Below, in pieces: positions 27,340 to 37,600 of a stretch of 64,000 nucleotides of DNA (its first letter is position 1; each line of letters begins with the position of its first letter). The stretch spans positions 40,816 through 104,815 of the forward strand of contig JAFIGH010000006.1 of NCBI GenBank assembly GCA_020831525.1. The letters run 5' to 3'. The stretch comes from Opitutales bacterium (GTDB lineage Bacteria > Verrucomicrobiota > Verrucomicrobiia > Opitutales > Oceanipulchritudinaceae). The notes under the pieces were generated by a model that was not told the origin of the DNA, made no database searches, and saw only the letters and a list, made by a program, of their open reading frames with translations. The translations under genes and the position numbers were made by a program.

Positions 27340-30276
27340 ATGAAAAAGCTTTTCAAAATTCTCCTCGCCGTTGTCGCGGCGGCTATTGCCGTCGTCCTGA
27401 CGATCTTTCTGATCTTCTACTTCAGCGCCGGTTTGCAGAAGCGCCTTGTCCTTGAGGAGTTGAACAGCCGTCCCGGTGTGACGGCGCAGGCGGACTACAT
27501 CCGCTTCACCTTTACGGGCGGCGAGGTGCGCAACTTGTTCATTATGGCGGGGGCCGACGGGCTGAGCCTCGATGAAATGACGCTTCGCTTTTCGCCGTTG
27601 CGTCTGCTGCGGGGCGAGGTGGCGGTGCGCGAGGCCGAGGTGCGCAACCTGCTGGTCGATCTGTCGGAAGGCGGGGGGCGCGGGTTCGCGCGTGCTTTTG
27701 ACGCGGAGGTCCGGAACGTCGAGACGCCGGTGCCCGATCCGGCGCGGCGCGACACTCCCGACCGGTTTGAGGGCGTACTGGCAATGAGCCGCGAGGCCGC
27801 GCCGAAGATCGCCATCGGTCGGGTCGACATTACGGGCACACTGCTGTTGCCGGAGCAAACGGAGTTTGCGCTTTCGGTGAGCCTTGCCGACTGGAAGCCC
27901 GAGGGCGCTGGCACGCTGACAGCCGAACTGGCGGGACGCAGCCGGAGCGCGGCGGCTCCGGTGGCGGAGGGTTCGGTGGCGCTGGAGGCGGAGGTCAAGC
28001 AGGCGCGGCGCGGCGGGATTGAGGCGCTTTCGGGCACGCTGCGCGCCTCGGCGCGGGAGCGTGGGGCGGAGGCGGCGTTTGCGGCGCGCGGTGATTTCTC
28101 GGTGGAACCGGCGCCGGCGGGCGAAACCTACCGCTTGCGGCTGTTCCGCGACGGCGTTGAGGCGGCGTTGGCGGACCTGCGCGCGGAGTGGAAGCGCGGG
28201 CCGCAGCGTCTCGCCGGCGAGCTGCGTCTCGACATCGGCGAAGAAGCGTTCGCGGGAATTCCGGCGGCGGCGCAGGTGCCGACTGTGGTCGCGGCGGGCA
28301 AAGCCACTTTCGGCTATGCTCCGTTCAGCCGTGAGGGGGGGCTGGATCTGGACCTCAACGCGTCTCTTAAAGACCTCGGGCGTGTCGGCGCGGACTTGGC
28401 GGCCTTCGAGCCCTTGCGTATTGAAGCCCTCGCTTCAATCTTTTATGATCCGGCGACGGTCCGCGTGAATGAGCTGCGCACCCGCTTTTTCCAGCAGGGC
28501 GACGTGGAACTGGTCGGCGCGGTGGCGCTTCGGCCGTTCCAGCTCTCACCGCGCGAGGATGACTTCGGGTTCGGCGAACTCTCCGGGGAACTGCTGCGCG
28601 TGCGGTTTTCGCGGGTTCCGCTGCAGATCCTCGAGACCTTCGTGCGCGACACGGAAATCCGGGGCACGACCCTTGCGGCGGAGGGTGTGCTCTCGGCGGC
28701 GGACGGCGCGGTGCGGTTTCGCACGGAGGCACCCTTCGGGGTGGAGGGCATGCGCGTGCGCGGCGACGGGGTGGATCTCGTGGAGTCGCTGGACGTGCGG
28801 ATACGCCCGGAAGTCGACTGGACCAGGGAGGCGCTCGCAGTTAATGTGCGGAACATCGAGCTGCGCCACAACGGCGGGCGCGTCTTCACGGGGTCCGGTA
28901 ACTTTGGTGCCCGCGATCCCATGGGCGCGGCAAGCGGCGACTTTTCCCTCACGGGCGAGACAGACCTCACGCACCTCGCGGGTATCCCGGCGGTGGGTCT
29001 GCGCGGCGGGGTGCGCACGGGGCTGGGGCGCGTCGAGGCGCGGGGCTCGTTCGGCGATGGTCTTGAGGCGACGGGTCTGCTGCACATACGCGAGCTTCGC
29101 CCGGCGGGTCACCCGGGTCGCCCGTATGTCATCCGGCTGGAGCCGGAGGTCTCGATTTCCGGAGAGCGCATCCGCCTTGCTTCGCCTATCCGGCTGACGG
29201 GTCCGACATCGGAGTCGGCGGGAAGCCTGCGCTTCGACGGGACGCCGCCCGCGAACGGCGGCTATCTGCGGTTCGACGCCGCGCTCGACCTCGACACCTT
29301 TGTCCTCGACGACTGGCAGCCGCTCCTTGCCCTTGTGCCGGAGGGTCCGGCGCCGCCGCCGGTGACGGACGAACCCGACACGGAGCCATTGTTCGAGCGG
29401 CTGGACGGCACGGCTGTGGCGACCGTCGGGCGGCTGCGCGCGGGCGAGACCGACTTCCGCGACCTGCGGGCGGAGGTCCGGATCACGGAGGGTCGGCGGG
29501 CGACGGTGCAGGCGCGCGGGACGAGCGGAGAGTCGCCTCTCGTCCTCAACGCCGATCTGCGCTTCAACGCGGAACAGCCGCGCACGCCCTACACCCTCAC
29601 CGGCGACATCGACGTGAAAGCCTTTGATGTAACTCCGTTTTTGCTTCCGGAGGACCCGCGGCGACCGCCCATGCTTGAAGGCTCGTTCGATGTGGCGGGC
29701 GACTTCCGGTCGACGAGCCCGAACCTAGACCTCATCGCCGACCGGCTGACGGGCGATTTCACGCTCCGCGCCTCGCGCCCCGGGGTGTTCCGTCCGCTGG
29801 GCGAACGCACCGGCATGGCGGATTCGGCCACCGGTATTATCGGAGCGATCACGGGAAGCGTGCGCGAGCTGCGCTGGATCCAGATCGTGGCCGATCAGCT
29901 CAAGGAGATTCCCTACCAGCAGATGGTCTTCCGCGTCGCGCGGGAGGAGAATCTCGACATTGTCCTGCGTGAGCTCGACCTCGTCAGTCGCGAGACGCGC
30001 ATCCGCGGGCAGGGGCGCATCCAGCACCGCGAGGGGGTGGATTTTCTGCGGATGCCGATGGAGCTTCCTTTGCGCATCCACGCGAAGGGAGCGCTCGCCG
30101 ATGCGTTGCGGGAGGGGCGGCAGCTCCGCGGCACAGAGCCGGATGATCTCGGATTTCTGCCGGGGCCGGAACTCCCCATCCGCGGCACGCTTGCCAACCC
30201 CGAGTCGCTTTTCGTCAACCTCATGATGGATTCGGCGCAGTCCATCCTGCCGGGGCTGTTCCGCCCGCGCCAGTAG
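27340..30276 (+). CDS. AsmA/TamB-like large periplasmic lipid-transport-type protein
   Basis: 978 residues. A single N-terminal membrane helix (about 7-30) precedes a very long repetitive beta-strand body, in keeping with AsmA-like proteins that bridge the periplasm for phospholipid transfer. GGEVRNLFIMAGADGLSLDEMTLRFSPLRLLRGEV-type segments resemble the N-terminal chorein-like start. The C-terminal part (residues about 790-960) carries DVTPFLLPEDPRRPPMLEGSFDVAGDF and MDSAQSILPGLFRPRQ. No enzyme motif. 27 bases upstream of the tilS start; whether they share a transcript is unclear. Family match is by pattern, so moderately sure. Confidence 0.7.
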   Translation: MKKLFKILLAVVAAAIAVVLTIFLIFYFSAGLQKRLVLEELNSRPGVTAQADYIRFTFTGGEVRNLFIMAGADGLSLDEMTLRFSPLRLLRGEVAVREAEVRNLLVDLSEGGGRGFARAFDAEVRNVETPVPDPARRDTPDRFEGVLAMSREAAPKIAIGRVDITGTLLLPEQTEFALSVSLADWKPEGAGTLTAELAGRSRSAAAPVAEGSVALEAEVKQARRGGIEALSGTLRASARERGAEAAFAARGDFSVEPAPAGETYRLRLFRDGVEAALADLRAEWKRGPQRLAGELRLDIGEEAFAGIPAAAQVPTVVAAGKATFGYAPFSREGGLDLDLNASLKDLGRVGADLAAFEPLRIEALASIFYDPATVRVNELRTRFFQQGDVELVGAVALRPFQLSPREDDFGFGELSGELLRVRFSRVPLQILETFVRDTEIRGTTLAAEGVLSAADGAVRFRTEAPFGVEGMRVRGDGVDLVESLDVRIRPEVDWTREALAVNVRNIELRHNGGRVFTGSGNFGARDPMGAASGDFSLTGETDLTHLAGIPAVGLRGGVRTGLGRVEARGSFGDGLEATGLLHIRELRPAGHPGRPYVIRLEPEVSISGERIRLASPIRLTGPTSESAGSLRFDGTPPANGGYLRFDAALDLDTFVLDDWQPLLALVPEGPAPPPVTDEPDTEPLFERLDGTAVATVGRLRAGETDFRDLRAEVRITEGRRATVQARGTSGESPLVLNADLRFNAEQPRTPYTLTGDIDVKAFDVTPFLLPEDPRRPPMLEGSFDVAGDFRSTSPNLDLIADRLTGDFTLRASRPGVFRPLGERTGMADSATGIIGAITGSVRELRWIQIVADQLKEIPYQQMVFRVAREENLDIVLRELDLVSRETRIRGQGRIQHREGVDFLRMPMELPLRIHAKGALADALREGRQLRGTEPDDLGFLPGPELPIRGTLANPESLFVNLMMDSAQSILPGLFRPRQ

Positions 30277-30303
30277 CGGGACGAAGCGGAGAGGTCGGCG
30301 CTT

Positions 30304-31803
30304 GTGAAAGCGGACGTAATGGAATCCGGCGATCCGGATAACCGGGTACTCTGGACGGCGCGGCGGGACCGCATTGCCTCCCGTCTCCCGCGCCCGGCAA
30401 TGGACCGGGAAGCGGTGGACTGGCTGGCGCGGGCGAGGGGGCGGCCGTGGGCGGTCGCCTGCTCCGGCGGGCTCGATTCGGTGGCGCTCGCCCTGCTTGC
30501 GGAGGCGTGGTTTCGGCCGCGGGAGGGGGCAACGGTGCTGCTGCACTTCAACCACGGCTTGCGCGGGGCTGAATCGGACGGAGACGCGGCGTTTGTCCGC
30601 GAAATGGCGGCCGGGCTGGGTTGTGCATACGAGGCGGGCCGGTGGGAAGACGCGCCCGGGGATCCGCCGGAAGCCGAATGCCGCCGGGCGCGGTGGGCGT
30701 TCTTCGAGGAGACATGCCGCCGTCTGGGCATTGACTGTGTTTTGCTCGGCCACCAACTCGACGATGTCGCGGAATCGCTCCTCATGCGGGCGGGCCGCGG
30801 GAGCGGGACGGCGGGGCTGGCTGCGCCGCGGTCGGTGTCGCACGCGGGAAGTGGTCCGGCGCGGGTGCGCCCGCTCCTCGGTCTTTCGCGGGGGGACCTT
30901 GAGGCGGCAATGCGGGAGGCGGACGTGCCGTGGCGTGAGGATTCGACAAACGAGAGCCGCCGTCACACCCGTAACCGCATGCGCCTCGACGTTTTGCCTG
31001 CGTGGAAAGCGGCCGTGCCGCAGGACTGGCGGCGGGCGGTGGCGCGCACGCGCCGCCTGTGCGCGGAGGACGCCGATGCCCTTGCCGCCCTCGCGGCGGA
31101 TTTGGCGCAGACGGCTGCGCTGGATGGCGGCGGGCTGCTCCGTGCGCCGCTGGAAGCCGCGCACCGGGCTGTGGCGCGGCGGGCGCTGGAGCGCTGGCTG
31201 CGCGGCCACGACGGGCTGGCGGAGGTTTCGGCAGCGGCGGTGGAGGCGGTTGTCGACGCCGTCCTCGGCACGGAGACGACGGCGGTGGAGCTGGGGCGCT
31301 GGCGTGTGGAGGCGGAAGCGGACACTGTTTGCGTCCGCGCCGTTCCCTGCGCGGGGGGCGATGCGACCTCGGCCCCGCCGCCCCGCATTCTCTCCGGGGA
31401 TTCTCCGTTTACGGTGGAGTGGCCCGGCGGCGGCGTGCTGCGCGGAGAGCGCGTCGACGTCGCGGAGACGCTCCTCGCGCGCCTTGAGCGCGGCGAGGTC
31501 GACCCGCGGGGAGAAGTGTTCCTCGCCGTGCCGCCCGCGGCGGCCGCGCTTGTCCTGCGCCCATGGCGCGCGGGCGACCGCTACCGCCCGCTCGGTGCTC
31601 CGGGCACGCGCAAGCTCAAGGATGCGTTCGCCGACCGCGGTGTACCGCCGGAGCGGCGGCGGCGCCTGCCCGTGGTCACTGCGGCGGACGGCACCGTGCT
31701 GTGGGCACCGGGTCTGCTTCCGGCGGAATGCGCGCGGGTCTTGCGGGGCTGCCCGTCCGCTCTTAGGTTGACTTACCTCGACGGGTCGACACCGTCGGGA
31801 TAA
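30304..31803 (+). CDS. tilS: tRNA(Ile)-lysidine synthase
   Basis: 499 residues. PP-loop SGGLDS (54-59), followed by [21 protein letters not shown] and [22 protein letters not shown], identify TilS; the C-terminal domain includes [24 protein letters not shown]. It changes C34 of tRNA-Ile(CAT) to lysidine, so AUA is read as Ile. GTG 30304 is preferred: GGAGAGG lies 9 bases upstream. Five bases separate it from ftsH. A tRNA with CAT anticodon lies at 44040. Confidence 0.92.
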   Translation: MKADVMESGDPDNRVLWTARRDRIASRLPRPAMDREAVDWLARARGRPWAVACSGGLDSVALALLAEAWFRPREGATVLLHFNHGLRGAESDGDAAFVREMAAGLGCAYEAGRWEDAPGDPPEAECRRARWAFFEETCRRLGIDCVLLGHQLDDVAESLLMRAGRGSGTAGLAAPRSVSHAGSGPARVRPLLGLSRGDLEAAMREADVPWREDSTNESRRHTRNRMRLDVLPAWKAAVPQDWRRAVARTRRLCAEDADALAALAADLAQTAALDGGGLLRAPLEAAHRAVARRALERWLRGHDGLAEVSAAAVEAVVDAVLGTETTAVELGRWRVEAEADTVCVRAVPCAGGDATSAPPPRILSGDSPFTVEWPGGGVLRGERVDVAETLLARLERGEVDPRGEVFLAVPPAAAALVLRPWRAGDRYRPLGAPGTRKLKDAFADRGVPPERRRRLPVVTAADGTVLWAPGLLPAECARVLRGCPSALRLTYLDGSTPSG

Positions 31804-31807
31804 TTTT

Positions 31808-33805
31808 ATGGCAGAGGATTCTTCCAGCAAAAACCAGCCTTTACGGGGCGGTGGCCAATACCGGATGCTTTCGATCTGGTTGTTGGTCTTTTTCGTGATT
31901 TTCGCACTTCTCTACTACGCGCAGAAGGACGTCCAGCAGCCCGAGACTCTCACCATCCGCGAGGTCATCGCGGAGGCCGAGGCAGGTGACGCGGGTCGTA
32001 TCGAACCGGGCGCGGTCATGAAGGAGAGCCCGCAGGGCGGGCGCAACTGGTACGAGATCACGGGCAAGCTCCGCGTCGGTGACGAAACGCGCAACTTCAA
32101 GGCGCAGGGCAAGCTGACCGATACCACCATCGAGACGCTGCAGCAGTCGGGCCTCTTCAAGGAGGAGCCGGCGAGCACGCTCCTGCGGGACGTTTTTGTC
32201 ACGCTGCTGCCGATCATGCTGATCATCCTGATCCTCTATTTCCTCTTTGTGCGGCAGTTGCGCAACGCGGGCAAGGGGGCGATGAACTTCGGCAAGAGCA
32301 AGGCAAAGATGCTCACGCGCGACCGCGAAAAGGTGACTTTCAAGGACGTCGCGGGCTGCGACGAGGCGAAGGAGGAAGTCTCCGAAGTCGTCGACTTTCT
32401 CAAGGATCCGAAGAAATTCCAGAACATCGGCGGGCGCATTCCTAAGGGCTGTCTCCTTGTCGGGCCTCCGGGCACGGGCAAGACCCTCATCGCCCGCGCC
32501 GTCGCGGGCGAAGCGGATGTGCCGTTCTTCAGCATCAGCGGTTCGGACTTCGTGGAAATGTTTGTCGGTGTGGGCGCGGCGCGGGTGCGCGACATGTTCG
32601 AGCAGGGCCGCAAAAACGCCCCGTGCATCATTTTTGTCGACGAAATCGACGCCGTCGGCCGGCAGCGCGGGGCGGGTCTCGGGGGGGGCAACGACGAGCG
32701 CGAGCAGACGCTCAACAGCCTTCTCGTCGAACTGGACGGTTTCGACGGTCACGAGGGGGTCATCATCATCGCCGCGACCAACCGCCCCGATGTGCTCGAC
32801 AGCGCCCTCCTTCGGCCCGGTCGCTTCGACCGCCAAGTTATCATCGACTTGCCCGACCTCTCCGGCCGCGAGCAGATCCTCCGCGTGCACGCCAAGAAAG
32901 TGAAGCTTGGGAAGGAAGTCGACCTCACCGCCGTCGCGCGTTCCACGCCCGGATTTTCCGGTGCGGATCTGGCCAACCTCCTTAATGAGAGCGCTCTCGT
33001 CGCCGCGCGCTACGGCAAGAAGGAGATCGATTATTACGACATCGAAGAGGCGCGCGACAAAATCTCCTTCGGCCGCGAACGCCGCAAACTGATGGACGAC
33101 GAGGACAAGCGCATGACCGCCTTCCACGAGGCGGGCCACGCGCTGGTGCAGGCGATCATCGGCGATGGCAAGATGAAGCTGCACAAGGTCACCATCATCC
33201 CGCGGGGACGGGCCCTCGGAATGACCATGTACACGCCCACAAAAGATATTCTCGGGGAAACGCGGAAGGAACTGACCAACCGCATCTGCATGGCCATGGG
33301 CGGGCGCCTCGGCGAGGAAGTGGAGACGGGTGACTTCAGCTCCGGCGCGGCCAGCGATATAAAGCAGGCCACAGAAATCGCCCGCCACATGGTGTGCGAC
33401 TGGGGGATGAGCGACCTCGGCCCCGTTGCCTTCGGCGAAAACACCGAGCAAATCTTCCTCGCCAAGGAAATCACGCGTTCGCAGAACTACAGCGAAGCCA
33501 CTGCCGAAAAAATCGACGCTGCGATCAAGAAGATCATCGCAGAGCAGTTCGAGCGCGCCCGCGGGATCATCACGGAGCACAAGGAAGCGCTCGAAAAGTT
33601 AGCCCGGGCCCTTCTCGAATACGAAACCATTGAGGGTAAGCACGTGCACGAGATCATCAAATACGGCGAAATCCGTTCGTCGATCGTTGCGCCCGCCACC
33701 CGTGTGAAGCCGGACGACGACGAAGAAGACGAAGAGAAGGCCGAAGGGAAGGAAAAGAAGAAGGCCGAAGACATCAGCGGCGAGGGTGCCCCGGCGATGG
33801 CGTAG
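31808..33805 (+). CDS. ftsH: ATP-dependent zinc metalloprotease FtsH
   Basis: 665 residues. Two N-terminal membrane helices (about 21-38 and 130-150) flank a periplasmic domain; AAA Walker A GPPGTGKT (219-226), Walker [18 protein letters not shown], and zinc site HEAGH (440-444). Degrades membrane and regulatory proteins in a hexameric ring. The C-terminal 60 residues are acidic ([17 protein letters not shown]). Follows tilS by 5 bases, the usual tilS-ftsH pairing without hpt. Confidence 0.97.
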   Translation: MAEDSSSKNQPLRGGGQYRMLSIWLLVFFVIFALLYYAQKDVQQPETLTIREVIAEAEAGDAGRIEPGAVMKESPQGGRNWYEITGKLRVGDETRNFKAQGKLTDTTIETLQQSGLFKEEPASTLLRDVFVTLLPIMLIILILYFLFVRQLRNAGKGAMNFGKSKAKMLTRDREKVTFKDVAGCDEAKEEVSEVVDFLKDPKKFQNIGGRIPKGCLLVGPPGTGKTLIARAVAGEADVPFFSISGSDFVEMFVGVGAARVRDMFEQGRKNAPCIIFVDEIDAVGRQRGAGLGGGNDEREQTLNSLLVELDGFDGHEGVIIIAATNRPDVLDSALLRPGRFDRQVIIDLPDLSGREQILRVHAKKVKLGKEVDLTAVARSTPGFSGADLANLLNESALVAARYGKKEIDYYDIEEARDKISFGRERRKLMDDEDKRMTAFHEAGHALVQAIIGDGKMKLHKVTIIPRGRALGMTMYTPTKDILGETRKELTNRICMAMGGRLGEEVETGDFSSGAASDIKQATEIARHMVCDWGMSDLGPVAFGENTEQIFLAKEITRSQNYSEATAEKIDAAIKKIIAEQFERARGIITEHKEALEKLARALLEYETIEGKHVHEIIKYGEIRSSIVAPATRVKPDDDEEDEEKAEGKEKKKAEDISGEGAPAMA

Positions 33806-33991
33806 GGGAGATCCGCCGCGGGGGCGGCGACCGTGACGAAGGGTGCGGTCGTTCATTCGTTGTTGGTGCGGATCCGGCGGGTCCCGTGAACGCCTGTTTA
33901 TATGGAAGCGCATATTCCGCTCTCTTTTGCCGTGAGTGCTTGCAGTCACGCCGATTGCGGCGACATTGCAACAAGTGTCTCAATTCGTGTG

Positions 33992-34013
33992 TTGACAACC
34001 GGCGGAACCGCCG
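33992..34013 (+). promoter_or_regulatory. TTGACA box with perfect inverted repeat upstream of glutaredoxin
   Basis: TTGACA (33992-33997) is followed at 34000-34013 by CGGCGG-AA-CCGCCG, a perfect 6-bp inverted repeat lying where the promoter spacer would be, 17 bases before the ATG at 34031. No convincing -10 box follows. It may be a repressor site or a leader hairpin. Confidence 0.35.
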
Positions 34014-34030
34014 AACCTTAACTGATTCCT

Positions 34031-34366
34031 ATGAAAATCGTAGCTTATTTGAAACCTACCTGCGGTTGGAGCCGGGGCGTGCGTGCGATTTTCCGCAAGT
34101 ATGCCCTTGATTACGAGGACCGCGACATCATCAACAACCCGAGCAACTACGAGGAAATGGTCCGCAAATCGGGCCAGCCCCTCTCACCGTGCGTCGAGAT
34201 AGACGGGGTGATGTTGGCGGACGTGAGTGGCGAGGAAGTGGAAAACTATCTGCTCTCCAACGAGTTGGCAAAGCCGAGTGACTCCTCTGTGGATGTTCCG
34301 ACGAATGCGCCCTGCACCGACGAGGAACACGCCCGCATGGAGTCGAAGGCGATCCGTTTTTTCTAG
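34031..34366 (+). CDS. glutaredoxin-like protein with monothiol CGWS site
   Basis: 111 residues. Thioredoxin fold start MKIVAYLKPTCGWSRGVRAIF; the active site is Cys11-Gly-Trp-Ser instead of the dithiol CPYC, so only one redox cysteine. LSPCVEIDGVMLADVSGEEVENYL carries the cis-Pro. Monothiol glutaredoxins usually bind iron-sulfur clusters with the CGFS motif; the CGWS variant is uncommon. The C-terminal 30 residues include a third cysteine (NAPCTDEEH). A terminator follows. Confidence 0.85.
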   Translation: MKIVAYLKPTCGWSRGVRAIFRKYALDYEDRDIINNPSNYEEMVRKSGQPLSPCVEIDGVMLADVSGEEVENYLLSNELAKPSDSSVDVPTNAPCTDEEHARMESKAIRFF

Positions 34367-34420
34367 AGTGCGGATCGCTCTCCGCCCGGTCGCGTAGGGC
34401 CGCTTTTTCCTCTTGTTTCC

Positions 34421-34446
34421 CTGCCGGTAGTTCCGGCAGTCTTTTT
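34421..34446 (+). terminator. rho-independent terminator after glutaredoxin gene
   Basis: CTGCCGG (34421-34427), loop TAGTT, CCGGCAG (34433-34439) and a T-rich tract TCTTTTT (34440-34446): a canonical intrinsic terminator 55 bases after the glutaredoxin stop and 160 bases before gltB. Confidence 0.75.
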
Positions 34447-34605
34447 GCTGGCGGTGTGTCCCGGCCCTCCTTTCCGGTAGGCCGCGGCCCGCGCCGGGAC
34501 TGTGCGGGCGCGATGCCCGTCTCCATTCGTATCTTAAGCCATTGTTGCTTTCCCGCGAGGCGGAAGCGAGAGGGCGGAAAGCCCGCAGCAGATTGAATTT
34601 ACGCC

Positions 34606-37600
34606 ATGTCTGACACACCGGTCACCCATTCCAGCAGAGTCTATCCCGCCGCGCAGGGCCTTTATCGTCCGTCGGACGAGCACGATGCGTGCGGCGTGGG
34701 CTTCATCGCCAACATTCACGGCAGGGCGAGCTATGAAGTCCTCGACGCCGCCATCACGGGCTTGAAGAACCTCGCCCACCGCGGCGCCATCGACGCCGAT
34801 GCTGTGACGGGCGACGGAGCGGGCGTGCTCACACAGATCCCGTATGAACTGCTCCTCGGCTATCTTGAGGGGCGGAATATCAAGCTGAAGCGCAAGGAGG
34901 ACCTTGGTGTGGGCATGCTCTTTCTTCCGCGCGGGAGCAAGAAACGGCTGGAGCGGGCACGCACCTTGGTCGAGGAGTCCATCGCGGCGGAGAAGGGACT
35001 GAAGCTTCTCGCATGGCGCGATGTGCCGGGCGACAACTCCTGCCTCGGGCGCAAGGCCGAGAACACCCGTCCGGAAATCGAGCAGGTGCTCATCGCGCGC
35101 GCGGGCGATTATTCGCAGGCGGAGTTTGAGCGGAAGCTGCTACTTGTGCAGAAAGCATGCACGCGGCGGGCGGCGGAGGAATCGCTGTCGGGTTTCTATG
35201 TGGTGAGCCTGTCCTGCCGCACGATCACTTACAAAGGGTTGCTCAACGCCCCGCAGGTGCGCCGGTTCTACAAAGATCTCAAGTCCCCCAAATACAAAAC
35301 CGCGTACGCGATTTTTCACCAGCGCTTCGCCACCAACACCTTTCCGGACTGGGTGCTTGCCCAGCCCTTCCGCATGCTCGCGCACAACGGCGAGATCAAC
35401 ACCATCCGCGGCAACCGCAACAACATGAAGGCGCGGGAATACTCCTCCGACCACGGCGTCTGGGGCGACCGTTACAAGGATCTCGTTCCGCTCGTGGAGG
35501 AAAGAGTGTCCGACAGCGCAAGCTTCGACAACTGCCTGCACGTCATGACTGTGGGGGGGCGTCCGGTCACACAGGGCGTCTCCATCATGATGCCGACGGC
35601 GTGGGAGGAGAACAAGGAAATGAGCAAGGCGGTTCGGAACTACTACCGATACCACTCCGTCGTCATGGAACCGTGGGACGGCCCCGCCGCGATTGTTTTC
35701 AGCGACGGGCGCTATGTGGGCGCTTCGCTCGACCGCAACGGCCTGCGCCCCGCGCGGTTCAAAGTGTATGAGGACGGAACGGTCATTCTTGCTTCCGAGG
35801 TGGGCCTCATCCCGAAGTGGCCGAGCCGCGTCGTGCAGTCGGGGCGTCTCGGCCCGGGCAAGATGATGGCCGTCGATCTGGAGAAGCGCCGCCTCATTGA
35901 GGACGATGAACTCATGGAAGACCTCGCCCGGCAGGCGGACTACGGCGCATGGTGCGAGCGTTCCATCCACGAACTGTCGACTCTTGTCGAAGAACCCGCC
36001 GACTACAGCAAGGGGAGCGTTCCTCCGGACCGGATCACGAACTTGCGTGTGGCTTTCGGGTACGATCTCGACGAAGAAGGCGTCATCCTCAAGCCGATGG
36101 TCGACACCGGCAAAGAGCCCATCGGCTCGATGGGGGACGACACGCCGCTGGCCGTCCTCTCCCGCCGCCCGCGCCTGATATACACCTACTTCAAGCAGCT
36201 CTTCGCGCAGGTGACCAACCCGGCGATCGATTCCCTGCGCGAACGGGTCGTCATGTCGAAGAAGATGGCCCTCGGGGGGCGGCTCGGCCTCTTCGACGAT
36301 CTGGTGCACGAGCACGATGTCGTTGCCCTTGAATCACCGGTCCTCCTCGAGCACGAGTTCGCGGGCGTGGTGAAATCGGACTTTCTGAAGGATCGCATCC
36401 TCCGTGTCGATGCAACGTTCCCGCGCGCGGAAGGTCCCGCCGGCCTCAAGGCGGCTTTGGACCGCATGCGCGGTGAGGTGCGCGAATCCGTGAAGCGCGA
36501 CGGTGTCCGCATTGTCGTGGTTTCGGACCGCGGCATCGACAAAGACAACGCGGCGGTGCCGGCGCTACTCGCGGTGGGCGCGGTCCACAGTGAACTCGTG
36601 CGTGGCGGCCAGCGGATCAATTGCGATATCATTTGCGAGACCGGTGAGGTGCGCGATGTTCATCAGACCGCCTGTATCCTCGGCTTCGGGGCAAACGCCG
36701 TGTTCCCTTACCTCGCTCTCGACATTGTCCGCAAGATCGCCGCCGCCTCGGCGGAAGAGAGCGACACCGGCGGCAACGGTAAGGAACGCGGAGTGACTGA
36801 TCCGTTGAAGGCGCTCGACAACTACCGCAAGGCCATCGATGCCGGGATTCTCAAAATCATGTCGAAGATGGGAATCAGCACCCTCTTCAGCTACCAGGGG
36901 GCGAAGGTCTTTGAAGCGATTGGCATCAGCCAGGATGTGATCGACGAGTGCTTCTCCGGCACGGCCTGCCCGATCAGCGGAATCGGGTACGAGCAACTGG
37001 GCGCGGAGGTTCTCGCCCGCCACGCCGACGCTTTTCCCGCGGACCATGAGCCGGAGCTGTGGCACGAAGGTTACTATGGCGTGAACAAGCGCGCCCCCGG
37101 GGAATACCATGCATGGAGTTCGAAGGTTGTCTCCGGCATGAACACCTTCCTCCGCAAAGGCGGAGACTACAAGAATTTCGCGGACTACCGCGCGGCCAGC
37201 GACTCGCACACACCTGTATCGATCAAGGATCTCCTGCGCTTCAAGTATGCGCCGGAGCGGGTGCCGCTCGACGAGATCGAACCCGTCGAGGAGATCCGCC
37301 GCCGTTTCACCACGGCGGGCATGTCTCTCGGTGCGATCTCGCCGGAGATGCACGAGACGCTTGCCGTCGCCATGAACAGCATCGGCGGCAAATCCAACTC
37401 CGGCGAAGGCGGCGAGGATCCCGTGCGCTACAAACCTTACGAGGACGGGCGCAACGCCAACAGCGCCATCAAGCAGGTAGCCAGCGGGCGTTTTGGTGTC
37501 ACGGCGGAGTACCTCGCCAATGCGAAAGAGATTGAGATCAAAATCGCACAGGGCGCGAAGCCGGGCGAGGGCGGACAGATCATGGGCATCAAGGTCAGCC

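Noticed and set aside
31841..33580. 579-codon open frame on the minus strand
   Set aside because: It lies wholly antisense to ftsH, which has all family motifs; long antisense frames are expected in GC-rich coding DNA.
33806..33835. CCGCC/GGCGG hairpin after ftsH as terminator
   Set aside because: A stem of five with no T tract is not convincing in this GC-rich background.
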